Source: Tsuneonella amylolytica (GTDB lineage: Bacteria > Pseudomonadota > Alphaproteobacteria > Sphingomonadales > Sphingomonadaceae). Taken from it: 64,000 nt of DNA. Under the pieces are notes generated by a model, which was given only the letters and a program-made list of their open reading frames with translations, ran no database searches and was not told where the DNA came from. Location of the stretch: positions 2,293,001-2,357,000 of the forward strand of contig NZ_CP032570.1 in NCBI RefSeq assembly GCF_003626915.1, given 5' to 3'. A program made the position numbers and the translations under genes. Below, one piece after another: positions 7,112-15,579 of this stretch (position 1 is its first letter; the number at the start of each line of letters is the position of its first letter).

Positions 7112-9837
7112 GGGAGCGTATCCTCTCGGGCCGCCGCCGGAAGGGCGAGCGTATCGCTGCCGTCTCGCGAACCGGCGAGGCGTTGTAAAGCCTCGTCGAG
7201 CGTGCAGCGGATGACCGGCGTGCCTGCCGGGAACGCGGTCAGCAGGCGGCTCGGGAAGGCTGGCGAAAGCACGACGAAATGTCCGCGATCGTCCTTGCTG
7301 CGGATCAGCCGGCCAAACGCCTGCGCCAGCCGTGCGCGGATAAGCCGGTCGTCGTAGGCGCTGCCGCCGTTCGCCGCACGGCGTGCGCGGTGCAGGATCG
7401 TCGGGCGCGGCCAGGGCACCTGCTCCATCACGACGCACCGAAGCGAATGGCCCGGCACATCCACCCCGTCGCGCAAGGCATCGGTGCCCAGCAGGCTGGC
7501 AGCCGGGTCGTCGCGGAAGATGTCCACCAGCGTGCCGGTGTCGATCGGGTCGACGTGCTGCGAGTAGAGCGGCAGGCCGGAACGCGCGAGCCGGTCCGCG
7601 ATGCGGCCGTGCACGGCGCGCAGACGGCGAATGGCGGTAAACAGTCCGAGCACGCCCCCGCCGCTGGCCTCGACGATCCGGCCGTATGCGCCCGCGAGCG
7701 CCGGGATGTCGCCGCGCTGGACGTCGGTGACGATCAGCACCTCGGCATTGGCGGCATAATCGAACGGGCTTTCCGCCTCGCTCATCCGCGGGACGAGGTC
7801 GAGGTGGCCCGCGCCGCTGCGCGCGATCGCGGCCTCCCAGTCGGGCCCGTCCTTCAGCGTCGCGCTCGTCAGCATGACCCCGTGCGCGGGCTCGAGCACG
7901 ACGTGGGCGAACGGCTTCATCGGATCGAGCCAGTGGCGGTGGAGCCCGATGTCGAACTCGCGCGCTTCGTTGCGTTCGACCGCAAGCCAGTCGACGAATT
8001 CCGGATCGCCCGGTCCGCCCAGCCGGTCGAGCAGCGCTTCCCAGGCCGCCAGCAGATCGCACCGCCATTGCAGCGAATGGCGCGCCCCTTCGATCCGCGC
8101 CCGTCCCTGCGCGTCGAGCCAGTCGGGCGGATCGGCGAGAATCGCTTCCAGCCGCCCGCCGAGCCGCAGCAAGGGCGACCGGATCGCCGCCAGCGCGCCC
8201 GCCGCCTGCGCGGCCAGTTCGACCACCGGCCCGTCGAGGCCGGCGGCTTCCGTCTCGATGCCGTAGCCCGCCTCCTGCCCGCCGCTCTCGTCGCGGGCAT
8301 AGGTCGCCGCGCGCACCGCACCGAGCAGCGCCTCGAGAGGGCCGAACGGCGTTCCCTCGCCCAGCCGCTGTAGCCACCCGTCGCTCGGCAGGTCCTGCGC
8401 CGCGGCTAGCGCCGCCTCGATCGCCTTGCCGCCCGCCTCGTCGTAGCTGGCGACGTCGGCCAGCCGCGCGGCGAGCCCGCGGCGGCGGCCGCGGCTGTTT
8501 TTCTCCGGACCGACGATCCAGCGGCGGAGCTCGATCGCCTCCTGTCCCGTCAGCGCCGCGGCGAACGTACTGTCGGCCGCCTCGAACACATGGTGCCCTT
8601 CGTCGAACACGATGCGGGTCGGACGCTGCGCATGGTCGCGTCCGCGCGCGGCGTTGACCATCACCAGTGCGTGGTTCGCGATCACGAGATCGGCCTGCGC
8701 CGATGCGCGCGCGGCATGTTCGATGAAACACTTCCGGTAATGCGGGCAGCCGGCATAGACGCACTCGCCGCGCTGGTCGGTCAGGGCCGCAATCCCGCGC
8801 TTCCTGAACAGCGTGCCCAGCCAGCCGGGTAGGTCGCCGCCGATCATGTCGCCATCCTGGCTGAACGCCGCCCACCGGGCCACGAGCTGCGCGAGGATCG
8901 CCGCGCGCCCGCCGAAGCCGCCCTGCAGCGCGTCCTCGAGGTTGAGCAGGCAGAGGTAGTTCTCGCGCCCCTTTCGCACCACCACCGGCCGGCTGCCGTC
9001 GGTCCTCGCGGCGGGCCAGGCGCGCCCGCTCTCTCGCCGCAACTGGCGCTGGAGGTTCTTGGTGAAGGTGCTGACCCACACCGTGCCGCCGGACTTCTCC
9101 GCCCAGAGCGAGGCTGGCGCGAGGTAGCCGAGCGTCTTGCCGATGCCGGTTCCCGCCTGCGCCAGGAGGACGTGCGGGACGCCGCGTTTCGGTCGGGGCG
9201 CAAACACGCTGCCCGCGTCGCGGGAATAGAGGCGTTGCCCCTCGCGCCGTTCCGCCCCTTCGCCGGTGAGGCGGGCGAGCCGGGCTTCGACCTCGGGTTC
9301 CTCGATCAGCACTTGCGCGGGCTGGGGCCGTTCGGGCGTCTCCTCCCATTCCGGCAGGCGCGCGAAGAGCCAGCGCTCGGCCCGCTCGGGCTTGCGGACA
9401 TAGGGGAGGAGGACCTGCGCCCACGGCCAGCGCAGGCGCAGCAGCGACTGGAGGGTCGACCACGCTCCTTCGCGCTCGGGCCAGTCGCCGCTCTCGCAGG
9501 TCGCGATGAGCCGGCCGGCGGCGGACTGCAGGAATGCGGGCACGGCGTCGTCGGCGGCCGGTTCCTCCATCCCCAGCGCGTGGGCGAGCCCCTTCGCGGT
9601 CGGCACGGCGAAGCGCGCGGGGTGCACGAAGGCGAACAGTTCGAGCAGGTCGAGCCCCGACAGGTCGGGATAGCCGAGCCGGTTGGCGACGAGCGGCGCG
9701 TTCAGCAGCAGCAGCGGGGTATCGGCCGCGGCGGTGACGGCTTCGCCCTTCGAACACCCGCGGGTCGCGAATCCGTCGCGCAGCCACGTTCCGGCGTGGC
9801 TGGCGTGAAGGGCGGGCAGGGCGACGGGTTCGCTCAT
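7108..9837 (-). CDS. ATP-dependent DNA helicase, DinG/XPD-like
   Basis: 909 aa from the ATG at 9837. Superfamily 2 helicase with Walker A AQAGTGIGKT near residues 227-236, a DEGH-type Walker B (RIVFDEGHHVFEAAD) and a cluster of cysteines (CVYAGCPHYRKC) that matches the Fe-S domain of DinG/XPD helicases. Motif VI is visible near the C-terminus as RLIRARLAQAFGRLIRS. About 220 residues precede the helicase core; this part resembles the N-terminal region seen in alphaproteobacterial DinG-like proteins but I could not assign catalytic residues. Such enzymes unwind 5'-3' at R-loops or repair intermediates. The 3' end overlaps the sixA start. It is divergent from lysS with 81 bp between starts. Confidence 0.88.
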   Translation of the reverse strand: MSEPVALPALHASHAGTWLRDGFATRGCSKGEAVTAAADTPLLLLNAPLVANRLGYPDLSGLDLLELFAFVHPARFAVPTAKGLAHALGMEEPAADDAVPAFLQSAAGRLIATCESGDWPEREGAWSTLQSLLRLRWPWAQVLLPYVRKPERAERWLFARLPEWEETPERPQPAQVLIEEPEVEARLARLTGEGAERREGQRLYSRDAGSVFAPRPKRGVPHVLLAQAGTGIGKTLGYLAPASLWAEKSGGTVWVSTFTKNLQRQLRRESGRAWPAARTDGSRPVVVRKGRENYLCLLNLEDALQGGFGGRAAILAQLVARWAAFSQDGDMIGGDLPGWLGTLFRKRGIAALTDQRGECVYAGCPHYRKCFIEHAARASAQADLVIANHALVMVNAARGRDHAQRPTRIVFDEGHHVFEAADSTFAAALTGQEAIELRRWIVGPEKNSRGRRRGLAARLADVASYDEAGGKAIEAALAAAQDLPSDGWLQRLGEGTPFGPLEALLGAVRAATYARDESGGQEAGYGIETEAAGLDGPVVELAAQAAGALAAIRSPLLRLGGRLEAILADPPDWLDAQGRARIEGARHSLQWRCDLLAAWEALLDRLGGPGDPEFVDWLAVERNEAREFDIGLHRHWLDPMKPFAHVVLEPAHGVMLTSATLKDGPDWEAAIARSGAGHLDLVPRMSEAESPFDYAANAEVLIVTDVQRGDIPALAGAYGRIVEASGGGVLGLFTAIRRLRAVHGRIADRLARSGLPLYSQHVDPIDTGTLVDIFRDDPAASLLGTDALRDGVDVPGHSLRCVVMEQVPWPRPTILHRARRAANGGSAYDDRLIRARLAQAFGRLIRSKDDRGHFVVLSPAFPSRLLTAFPAGTPVIRCTLDEALQRLAGSRDGSDTLALPAAAREDTLP

Positions 9838-9918
9838 CTCGGGCTCCCTAGAACACAACGGGAACCGTGCCAATGTATGCTTGCGGTTTCACCGGCGCTA
9901 CGCCAATCGCGGGCCGTT

Positions 9919-11526
9919 ATGACCGATACCGCTCTCACGGACGCCGCCCGCACTTCCAAGGCCTGGCCATTCGAGGAAGCGCGCAAGATCCTCAAGCGCT
10001 ATCCCGACGGCGTCCGGCCCGACGGGCAGCCGGTGCTGTTCGAAACCGGCTACGGGCCGAGCGGGCTGCCGCATATCGGCACCTTCCAGGAGGTTTTGCG
10101 CACTACGCTCGTGCGCCGCGCGTTCGAGGCGCTGACGGGCGGCGCGCCGACCCGGCTGGTGGCGTTCAGCGACGACATGGACGGGCTGCGCAAGGTGCCC
10201 GACAACGTGCCGAACAAGGAGATGCTCGGCCGCCATCTCGGGATGCCGCTCAGCCGCATTCCCGACCCCTTCGGTTCGAACGGCAGCTTCGCCAGCCACA
10301 ACAACGAGCGCCTGCGCGAATTCCTCGACCGGTTCGGTTTCGACTACGAATTCGTATCGTCGGCCGACCGCTACAACTCCGGCGCTTTCGACGAGGGTTT
10401 GCGCAAGGTCCTGCGCAATTATCAGGCGATCCTCGACATCATGCTGCCGACGCTGCGTGCCGAACGCGCCGCGACCTATTCGCCCGTGCTGCCGATCAGT
10501 CCCAAGAGCGGCACCGTGCTGCAGGTGCCGGTGGAGGTCGTCGATGCGCAAGGCGGCACGATCCGCTTCACCGACGAGGACGGCAGCACGGTCGAGCAAT
10601 CGGCATTGGGCGGCCGGTCGAAGCTTCAGTGGAAGGTCGACTGGGCAATGCGCTGGGTCGAACTCGGCGTCGACTACGAAATGTACGGCAAGGACCTGAC
10701 CGACAGCGGCGTGCAGTCTGGCAAGATCGCGCAGGTCCTCGGCGGCCGCAAGCCGGAAGGGCTGATCTACGAACTGTTCCTCGACGCGAACGGCGAAAAG
10801 ATTTCCAAGTCCAAGGGCAATGGCCTGACCATCGAGGAATGGCTGACCTACGGCAGCGACGACAGCCTGGCGTTCTACATCTTTCCCAACCCCAAGAGCG
10901 CCAAGAGCCTGCACGCCGGCGTCATCCCGCGCGCGGTCGACGATTACTGGCAGTTCCGCGGCAACCTTGCGGACCAGGAACTCGACAAGCAACTCGGGAA
11001 TCCGGTGTGGCACCTGCTCCGCACGACGGGGGACGGGACCGGCGCGGGGGACACGCTGCCGGTCACGTATGCGCTGCTGCTCAACCTCATCGGCGTGCTG
11101 GGTCCGCAGGCGAGCCGCGAGCAGGTTTGGTCCTATCTCGGCAACTACGTGGACGATGCCGACCCGGCGGCGCACCCGGAACTCGACGCGCTGGTGACCA
11201 CCGCGCTCGCCTACAACCGCGACTTCGTGGCGCCGACCCTGTCGCGGCGCGCGCCCGACGAACACGAGGCGGAGGCCTTGCGCGAACTCGACCGCCAGCT
11301 CGCCGCGGCGGATCCCGGCATCTCCGCCGAAAATCTGCAGACGATGGTCTATGAGATCGGCAAGCGCGAGGAATTCGGCTTTGCGAGCCTGCGCGACTGG
11401 TTCCGCGCGCTGTACGAGACCCTGCTCGGCAGTGCGCAGGGACCGCGCATGGGCAGCTTCATCGCGCTCTACGGCGTTCCCGAAACCCGCGCCCTGATCG
11501 CGGAGGCGCTGTCCCGCCAAGACTAA
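9919..11526 (+). CDS. lysS: Lysyl-tRNA synthetase, class I
   Basis: 535 aa from the ATG at 9919. This is the class I enzyme, common in archaea and alphaproteobacteria and unrelated to the class II LysRS of most bacteria. The HIGH-type motif is PHIGTF at residues 51-56 and the KMSKS-type loop is KISKSKGNG beginning at residue 294. The C-terminal anticodon-binding helical domain follows. It charges tRNA-Lys in the cytosol. It stands alone, divergent from the helicase and convergent with the 2OG oxygenase, whose stop lies 6 nt beyond its own stop. Confidence 0.95.
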   Translation: MTDTALTDAARTSKAWPFEEARKILKRYPDGVRPDGQPVLFETGYGPSGLPHIGTFQEVLRTTLVRRAFEALTGGAPTRLVAFSDDMDGLRKVPDNVPNKEMLGRHLGMPLSRIPDPFGSNGSFASHNNERLREFLDRFGFDYEFVSSADRYNSGAFDEGLRKVLRNYQAILDIMLPTLRAERAATYSPVLPISPKSGTVLQVPVEVVDAQGGTIRFTDEDGSTVEQSALGGRSKLQWKVDWAMRWVELGVDYEMYGKDLTDSGVQSGKIAQVLGGRKPEGLIYELFLDANGEKISKSKGNGLTIEEWLTYGSDDSLAFYIFPNPKSAKSLHAGVIPRAVDDYWQFRGNLADQELDKQLGNPVWHLLRTTGDGTGAGDTLPVTYALLLNLIGVLGPQASREQVWSYLGNYVDDADPAAHPELDALVTTALAYNRDFVAPTLSRRAPDEHEAEALRELDRQLAAADPGISAENLQTMVYEIGKREEFGFASLRDWFRALYETLLGSAQGPRMGSFIALYGVPETRALIAEALSRQD

Positions 11527-11532
11527 GGGCGG

Positions 11533-12201
11533 TCAGGTCCATTTGCGCGTTCGGTACCACTTCGTCAGGACGTACTTTACACCTGCCTCCACCGGCGTTC
11601 CGGCGTGGAGCGTGTTCTCGTTCGGGCTGCCGTCGGGCAGGGCGTTGTTCCAGATCAGGAGGACGCCCGGCTTGGGCTCGATCTTCGCGCCTACCTCGAC
11701 GAAATGTGTCTCGCCGCCGGCCTCCACGGTGTTGAGGAACGCCATGGCGGTCCAGCTGCGCTGGCCGCCACGCTTGCGCTCGCCCTTCCAGTAGTCTTGG
11801 TCGGTGTAGAACCAGTCGTTGTGCGCCTGAAACTGCTGTCCGGGATAGTACCGCTGCGCCTGGATCGTCTCGCCGCAGATGGGATTGATGCCGAGCAGGT
11901 CGTCGATGCGGCGGCTGACCGATTTGACGAGCGGATCGTGCGCGTCGAGATCGCCCGAATAGCTCGTGCGGAACCCGGTCGAATAATCCTGGTCGTAGAG
12001 CGAGCTCGGCCGGGCCACGGTATCGGTCATGCGGATGAACCGCGCGCATTCCTCCGCGCTCAGGAAGTCGCCCACGGCGAAGATTTCCGCCTTGTCGGTC
12101 GGCACCTTGTAGACGCGCGGATGGCCGGTCAGCCGGTTGCGGACGGTCTCTCCGAGACGGCGGAGCGCGTCCTTGTCGGGAATCGTTTCGGTGGTCGCCA
12201 T
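11533..12201 (-). CDS. 2-oxoglutarate/Fe(II)-dependent oxygenase, prolyl 4-hydroxylase-like
   Basis: 222 aa from the ATG at 12201. The C-terminal half is a double-stranded beta-helix of the P4Hc type. The metal triad is intact: HxD at His127 and Asp129 (AHNDWFY) and the distal His199 (TLHAG). The 2-oxoglutarate-binding Lys is Lys209 (GVKYVLTKW). The family hydroxylates peptidyl proline or free substrates; bacterial targets can include translation factors or secondary metabolites, and no target is evident here. The start codon is 79 bp from the divergent cytochrome b561 gene. Confidence 0.85.
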   Translation of the reverse strand: MATTETIPDKDALRRLGETVRNRLTGHPRVYKVPTDKAEIFAVGDFLSAEECARFIRMTDTVARPSSLYDQDYSTGFRTSYSGDLDAHDPLVKSVSRRIDDLLGINPICGETIQAQRYYPGQQFQAHNDWFYTDQDYWKGERKRGGQRSWTAMAFLNTVEAGGETHFVEVGAKIEPKPGVLLIWNNALPDGSPNENTLHAGTPVEAGVKYVLTKWYRTRKWT

Positions 12202-12280
12202 GCGTGGTGCGATAGCAAGCCGCTTGCGAGGCGAAAACCCGCCGTTAAGACCGAAGGTCAAGGGCGCCTGGGAGATACAA

Positions 12281-12844
12281 ATGGAAAGAGCCGACCGGGG
12301 ACCGCGTTATTCGAGCGTGGCGATGGTGTTCCACTGGACGATCGCGGCACTGGTCATCTGGAACTGGCGTCTCGCCGAAGCGGCGGAAGAAGGGGGGCTG
12401 AGCCGCGCGGCATCGCAGGAGACGATGGGGCTGCACATGGCGATCGGAATGACGATCCTCATCCTGTCGGTGGGCCGCCTGCTATGGCGCGTGACGCACA
12501 AGTACCCGGCGATGCCGTCCGACATCTCGAACTGGGAACGCGTGCTCGGCAAGACCGTGCACATCATCTTCTACGTCCTCATCATCGGCCTGCCGCTCGG
12601 CGCATGGATCGCCAGTTCGATGGACGGGGAGGGGATCGACTTCTTCGGGCTCTTCACGATTCCGGCCCTGCCGGTGGGCCAGAACGAGAAGCTGGGCCAC
12701 ACGATCTTTGAAGTGCACGCGACGGGCGGCATGATCCTGATCTATTTTGCCGGCCTCCACATCCTCGCCGCGCTCAAGCACACGTTCTGGGACAAGAACG
12801 GGGAGCTGTTCCGGATGCTGCCCTTCGGTACGCCCAAGGCCTGA
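12281..12844 (+). CDS. Cytochrome b561 family protein
   Basis: 187 aa from the ATG at 12281, preceded by a GGGAG ribosome-binding site. Four hydrophobic helices carry the histidines expected for two b-type hemes: VFHWTIAALV, GLHMAIGM, KTVHIIFYVL and the final helix with HATGGM and GLHILAALKH. Such proteins are inner-membrane di-heme electron carriers that oxidise quinol or support peroxide and superoxide responses. A second, distinct b561 gene lies at 45685-46356. A strong stem-loop follows after 25 nt and probably ends this transcription unit. Confidence 0.9.
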   Translation: MERADRGPRYSSVAMVFHWTIAALVIWNWRLAEAAEEGGLSRAASQETMGLHMAIGMTILILSVGRLLWRVTHKYPAMPSDISNWERVLGKTVHIIFYVLIIGLPLGAWIASSMDGEGIDFFGLFTIPALPVGQNEKLGHTIFEVHATGGMILIYFAGLHILAALKHTFWDKNGELFRMLPFGTPKA

Positions 12845-12869
12845 TCCGGGTTACCGTTCGAGCAACAAA

Positions 12870-12902
12870 GAACCCCCGCCGGCGCGAGCCAGGCGGGGGT
12901 TC
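12870..12902. terminator. Rho-independent-type terminator hairpin
   Basis: A perfect 11-bp stem (GAACCCCCGCC / GGCGGGGGTTC) with an 11-nt loop sits 25 nt after the b561 stop and 44 nt after the end of the convergent RcnB-like gene. The A-rich run AACAAAGAA on its left side acts as a T-rich tail on the opposite strand, so it can serve both converging genes. Confidence 0.8.
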
Positions 12903-12946
12903 AGTTCATCCGAAACGGGCCACTCAATCCCGCGCCGGAAAACGCG

Positions 12947-13903
12947 TCACCAGAAGAAGTCGTGGATCACGTCAGCGACCTGGCCCGTGTAGACGTTCAC
13001 CAGCAGGGCATCGTCGTAGTAGCGGATCCAGCGATAGGGTCCGTACGCCGGCGGCAAGCGATACTGCCACGGATCGTTGATCCAGTAGTTGTTGCCGTAG
13101 AACAGGCTGCCCAGCGTGAAACCGATGCCGACGCGGCTGTACCGGTAATTGCGATACGGCGAGTAATAGGTGCCGAGCCGGAACACGTTGCGGTTGGCGT
13201 TGCGATACCCATACCAGTTGTACCGATTGTCTCGCCGCCAGTCGTTCGACCAGCGCTGGTAATTGCGTCCGTCATAGCGGTAGTCGTTGCCTGAGCGACC
13301 GTCGCGATAGTTGTCGGTCCGCACGCCGTCGCGGTAGCCGCTGCGGTAGGCGTTCTGCTGCTGATAGCGATCCTGGCGTTGGTCGACCCGGCGCCCGTCG
13401 CGATAACCGCTCTGGTAGGTCGAATTGCGCGCCCGGTCGGCGTAGCTGCCGTTGCGCTGCCATTGCTGTGAACGCTGCGCGGCGTCGGCCTGTGCGCGGG
13501 CCTGCGCCGCAGCCTGCGCCTGGGCCTGCGCCGCGCGTGCCTGACCCCAGTTGTTGTTCGTGTTGTCGCGGCGGTTCCAATCGCGGCCCGAGCGCTGCTC
13601 GGCGACTCCGTTGCGGTTGTCGCCGCGGTTCCAGCCGCCGCCCGACCGGTTCTGCGTGCGATCCTGCGCAGCGCGGACGGTGGGCTGTTGCGAAGCGGCT
13701 TGCGCGCGCTGGCCCCGGGCCTGTTGCCGCGATTCGCGTACCTGGGGCCGGGCTTCGGTGCGGTCCTGGTCGCTCGTTCCGCGATCGGCCGACCATCGGC
13801 CGGGTCGTTCGTCGGCGTGGGCGGTGCCGGGGAGCGCGGTAAGCGCCATCGCACCGACGAGGGCGGGAGCCCCGACGCGGCGCAGCAAGGTTTTGAAGGT
13901 CAT
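12947..13903 (-). CDS. RcnB-family periplasmic protein with Q/R/N-rich spacer
   Basis: 318 aa from the ATG at 13903. Residues 1-30 form a signal peptide ending GTAHA. Residues about 31-235 are low-complexity and rich in R, Q, N and D, with an AQAQAQAAAQARAQADAA helix-prone patch and a repeated SGYRDG unit (residues 165-170 and 188-193). The C-terminus (about 255-318) is the RcnB fold, with YGPYRWIRYYDDALLVNVYT and a final DVIHDFFW. RcnB is linked to nickel/cobalt homeostasis in E. coli; sphingomonads carry many long versions of unknown role. The charged linker suggests association with the cell wall or outer membrane, by inference only. Confidence 0.8.
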   Translation of the reverse strand: MTFKTLLRRVGAPALVGAMALTALPGTAHADERPGRWSADRGTSDQDRTEARPQVRESRQQARGQRAQAASQQPTVRAAQDRTQNRSGGGWNRGDNRNGVAEQRSGRDWNRRDNTNNNWGQARAAQAQAQAAAQARAQADAAQRSQQWQRNGSYADRARNSTYQSGYRDGRRVDQRQDRYQQQNAYRSGYRDGVRTDNYRDGRSGNDYRYDGRNYQRWSNDWRRDNRYNWYGYRNANRNVFRLGTYYSPYRNYRYSRVGIGFTLGSLFYGNNYWINDPWQYRLPPAYGPYRWIRYYDDALLVNVYTGQVADVIHDFFW

Positions 13904-13991
13904 CGAATCGCTCCGTTCAATGAACCGCCCCACCACCTGCGGATCGTGATTAACGAAGCCCCGTCTAGTTCAGGTTGGCTGTCCGCTTTCT

Positions 13992-14020
13992 GAACGATTT
14001 GCCCGCCCTACCGAACGATT
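13992..14020. repeat. Direct repeat GAACGATT x2, 21 bp apart
   Basis: GAACGATT occurs at 13992-13999 and again at 14013-14020, two helical turns apart, in the 233-bp divergent region between the RcnB-like and entericidin-like genes. The spacing suits a regulator bound on one DNA face. No known factor is assigned and chance is possible. Confidence 0.3.
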
Positions 14021-14136
14021 GGCCTCTCGTATCATTTTTATCGGGAACTCACGGGGCGCTGAGGTGTCATCCCTTTTGTGTCAGGCTCCCAAGGTGGGTT
14101 GGCGCCGGTCGCGTCAAGGAAGAAGGGAAGAATATC

Positions 14137-14268
14137 ATGAAGAAGGTCATCATCGCGCTCGCTCTCTCGAGCGGCTTCATTCTCTCGGGCTGCAATGCCG
14201 TTCGCGGTGCTGCTGCCGACGTGGAATCGGTCGGCGACTGCGTCGACGGCAAGCAGGGCAACTGCTGA
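14137..14268 (+). CDS. Entericidin A/B-like small lipoprotein
   Basis: 43 aa from the ATG at 14137, with purine-rich AAGGAAGAAGGGAAG upstream. An N-terminal hydrophobic segment ends in the lipobox LSGC (Cys19), followed by NAVRGAAADVESVGDCV, the short helix typical of entericidins. In E. coli, EcnA and EcnB form an envelope-lytic pair with an antidote role for EcnA; in alphaproteobacteria usually a single gene is found and its role is unclear. This copy has two additional cysteines (Cys35 and Cys43) near its end. No partner gene lies beside it. A stem-loop follows 41 nt downstream. Confidence 0.8.
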   Translation: MKKVIIALALSSGFILSGCNAVRGAAADVESVGDCVDGKQGNC

Positions 14269-14309
14269 TCGCTTGATCGCAGCGCCGGGTACGTCCCGGC
14301 AGAAACCGG

Positions 14310-14347
14310 CGGGTCGGAAGCAGTGCTTCCGGCCCGTCGTTTCGTTT
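14310..14347 (+). terminator. Terminator after the entericidin-like gene
   Basis: A long stem with a very short loop (CGGGTCGGAAGCA / TGCTTCCGGCCCG, one T:G mismatch-type pair) at 14310-14336 is followed by TCGTTTCGTTT. It lies between the entericidin-like gene and the convergent azoR gene. Confidence 0.7.
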
Positions 14348-14361
14348 GAGCCTTATCTGGC

Positions 14362-14940
14362 TCAAGCAGCCGCGACCGGAACGCGCAAGTCGCCGATCTC
14401 TTGGTGTGCGGCCCTCATCGCGGCTTCGCGCGCTTCGTCGCTGATCTTCAGGCCCTCGGCGATGACGAAGCGGGGCGTGATCCCGATGAAGCCGAAAGCC
14501 GAAGTCAGATAGCGTTCGGCATGCTCGGTACTGCGCTGGGCGCTGTCCTCGCCATAGAGGCCGCCGCGCGCGATCGCGACGATCACGGTCTTGTCGCCGG
14601 CCAGGCCCTCGACCGCGCCCGTCTCGGTATAACGGAAGGTCTGCCCGGCCACGAGGACCCGGTCGATCCAAGCCTTGAGCTGCGTCGGGATCGTGAAATT
14701 GTACATGGGCGCGCCGATGACGATGGTGTCGGCGGCCTGGAATTCGGCGAGCGCTTCGGCCGATTGCGGGCTGGCGTATCCCTCCAGCGTCAGGTGGTCC
14801 AGCGGATCGGCCGCAAGGTCGCGATACACGACGTCGGCGGATGCCTCGCCGCCGGTCAGTGTCTCGACGATGGCGGCGGACAGCTTGCGGGAGGCGGACT
14901 GATCGCCGGTGATGCTCGAATCGAGGTGGAGGATGGTCAT
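14362..14940 (-). CDS. azoR: FMN-dependent NADH-azoreductase AzoR
   Basis: 192 aa from the ATG at 14940. Flavodoxin-like fold: HLDSSITGDQSASRKLS is the FMN phosphate-binding loop at the N-terminus, then IVIGAPMYNFTIPTQLKAW is the flavin-binding APMYNF motif. AzoR reduces quinones and azo compounds by two electrons in the cytosol and counters electrophile stress. It is divergent from a HxlR-type regulator with palindromic sites in the 103-bp spacer, the standard arrangement for quinone- or aldehyde-responsive control. Confidence 0.93.
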   Translation of the reverse strand: MTILHLDSSITGDQSASRKLSAAIVETLTGGEASADVVYRDLAADPLDHLTLEGYASPQSAEALAEFQAADTIVIGAPMYNFTIPTQLKAWIDRVLVAGQTFRYTETGAVEGLAGDKTVIVAIARGGLYGEDSAQRSTEHAERYLTSAFGFIGITPRFVIAEGLKISDEAREAAMRAAHQEIGDLRVPVAAA

Positions 14941-14958
14941 TCTGGCTGGCTCCGTTGA

Positions 14959-15036
14959 GTGGTCACTAATCTTGACCAGCACCAGATAAGTGACCACATC
15001 GGGCGCACAAGAACGCAAAGATCGATGACCAGGTCA
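14959..15036. promoter_or_regulatory. Probable HxlR operator sites between azoR and hxlR
   Basis: A perfect inverted repeat GTGGTCACT (14959-14967) / AGTGACCAC (14989-14997) with 21 bp between arms lies in the divergent promoter. A third related palindrome TGACCAGGTCA occurs at 15026-15036, 7 bp before the hxlR start. The shared TGACC/GGTCA core suggests one dimeric regulator binding at several sites, controlling azoR and itself. Confidence 0.65.
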
Positions 15037-15043
15037 CATCCGT

Positions 15044-15427
15044 ATGCCTACCGCAAAACCGCATCCCCATGCCCAGCCTGCCTGCCGCGCCGTCAGCGAG
15101 GTCCTCAGCCGTGTCGGCGACAAGTGGACCGTGCTCGTCGTGAAAGCGCTGGTGGACGGACCCCGCCGCTTCAACGATCTCAAGCGGGACATCGGCGGCA
15201 TCAGCCAACAGATGCTGACTCGCACGCTGCGGACGCTCGAACGCGACGGGATGGTGGCGCGCACCGTTCACCCGACGATCCCACCGTCGGTCGAATACAC
15301 CCTGACCGATCTCGGCCTGTCGCTCAGCATCCCGGTGCTCGCGCTCGCCGACTGGACGTTCGCCAACCTCGACTGCATCCACGCGAACCGCGAGGCTTAC
15401 GACGCAGCGTTGGCCGCCGCCGCCTGA
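15044..15427 (+). CDS. HxlR-family winged-helix regulator
   Basis: 127 aa. VGDKWTVLVVKALVDGPRRF (residues 25-44) and DIGGISQQMLTRTLRTLERDG form the winged helix of the HxlR/YodB/QorR family, with the conserved DKW start of helix 2. Cys14 (QPACRAV) lies just before the domain, where YodB-like quinone sensors have their reactive cysteine; a second Cys is near residue 108. Gene order and operator palindromes suggest it represses azoR and senses quinones or related electrophiles through Cys14. That role is inference. Confidence 0.88.
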   Translation: MPTAKPHPHAQPACRAVSEVLSRVGDKWTVLVVKALVDGPRRFNDLKRDIGGISQQMLTRTLRTLERDGMVARTVHPTIPPSVEYTLTDLGLSLSIPVLALADWTFANLDCIHANREAYDAALAAAA

Positions 15428-15579
15428 GGCACGAGCGACCGGCGATTAGGCAATCGGACCATGCCGTGCTAGGGTGGCCCGGCTGACGTCGAATTAAGCG
15501 ACGGACTTCGGCATTTGACGACCGCTGACCGTCACGCGCCCGCACCGGCGCGTGTTCCCGGCGCAACCCAGACGGCGAC

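Noticed and set aside
6581-9787. A 1068-codon frame on the minus strand covering sixA and the helicase region
   Set aside because: Only its last part (6581-7111) is the SixA protein. The rest is the shadow of the helicase frame, with Arg/Ala/Pro-rich nonsense and no motifs.
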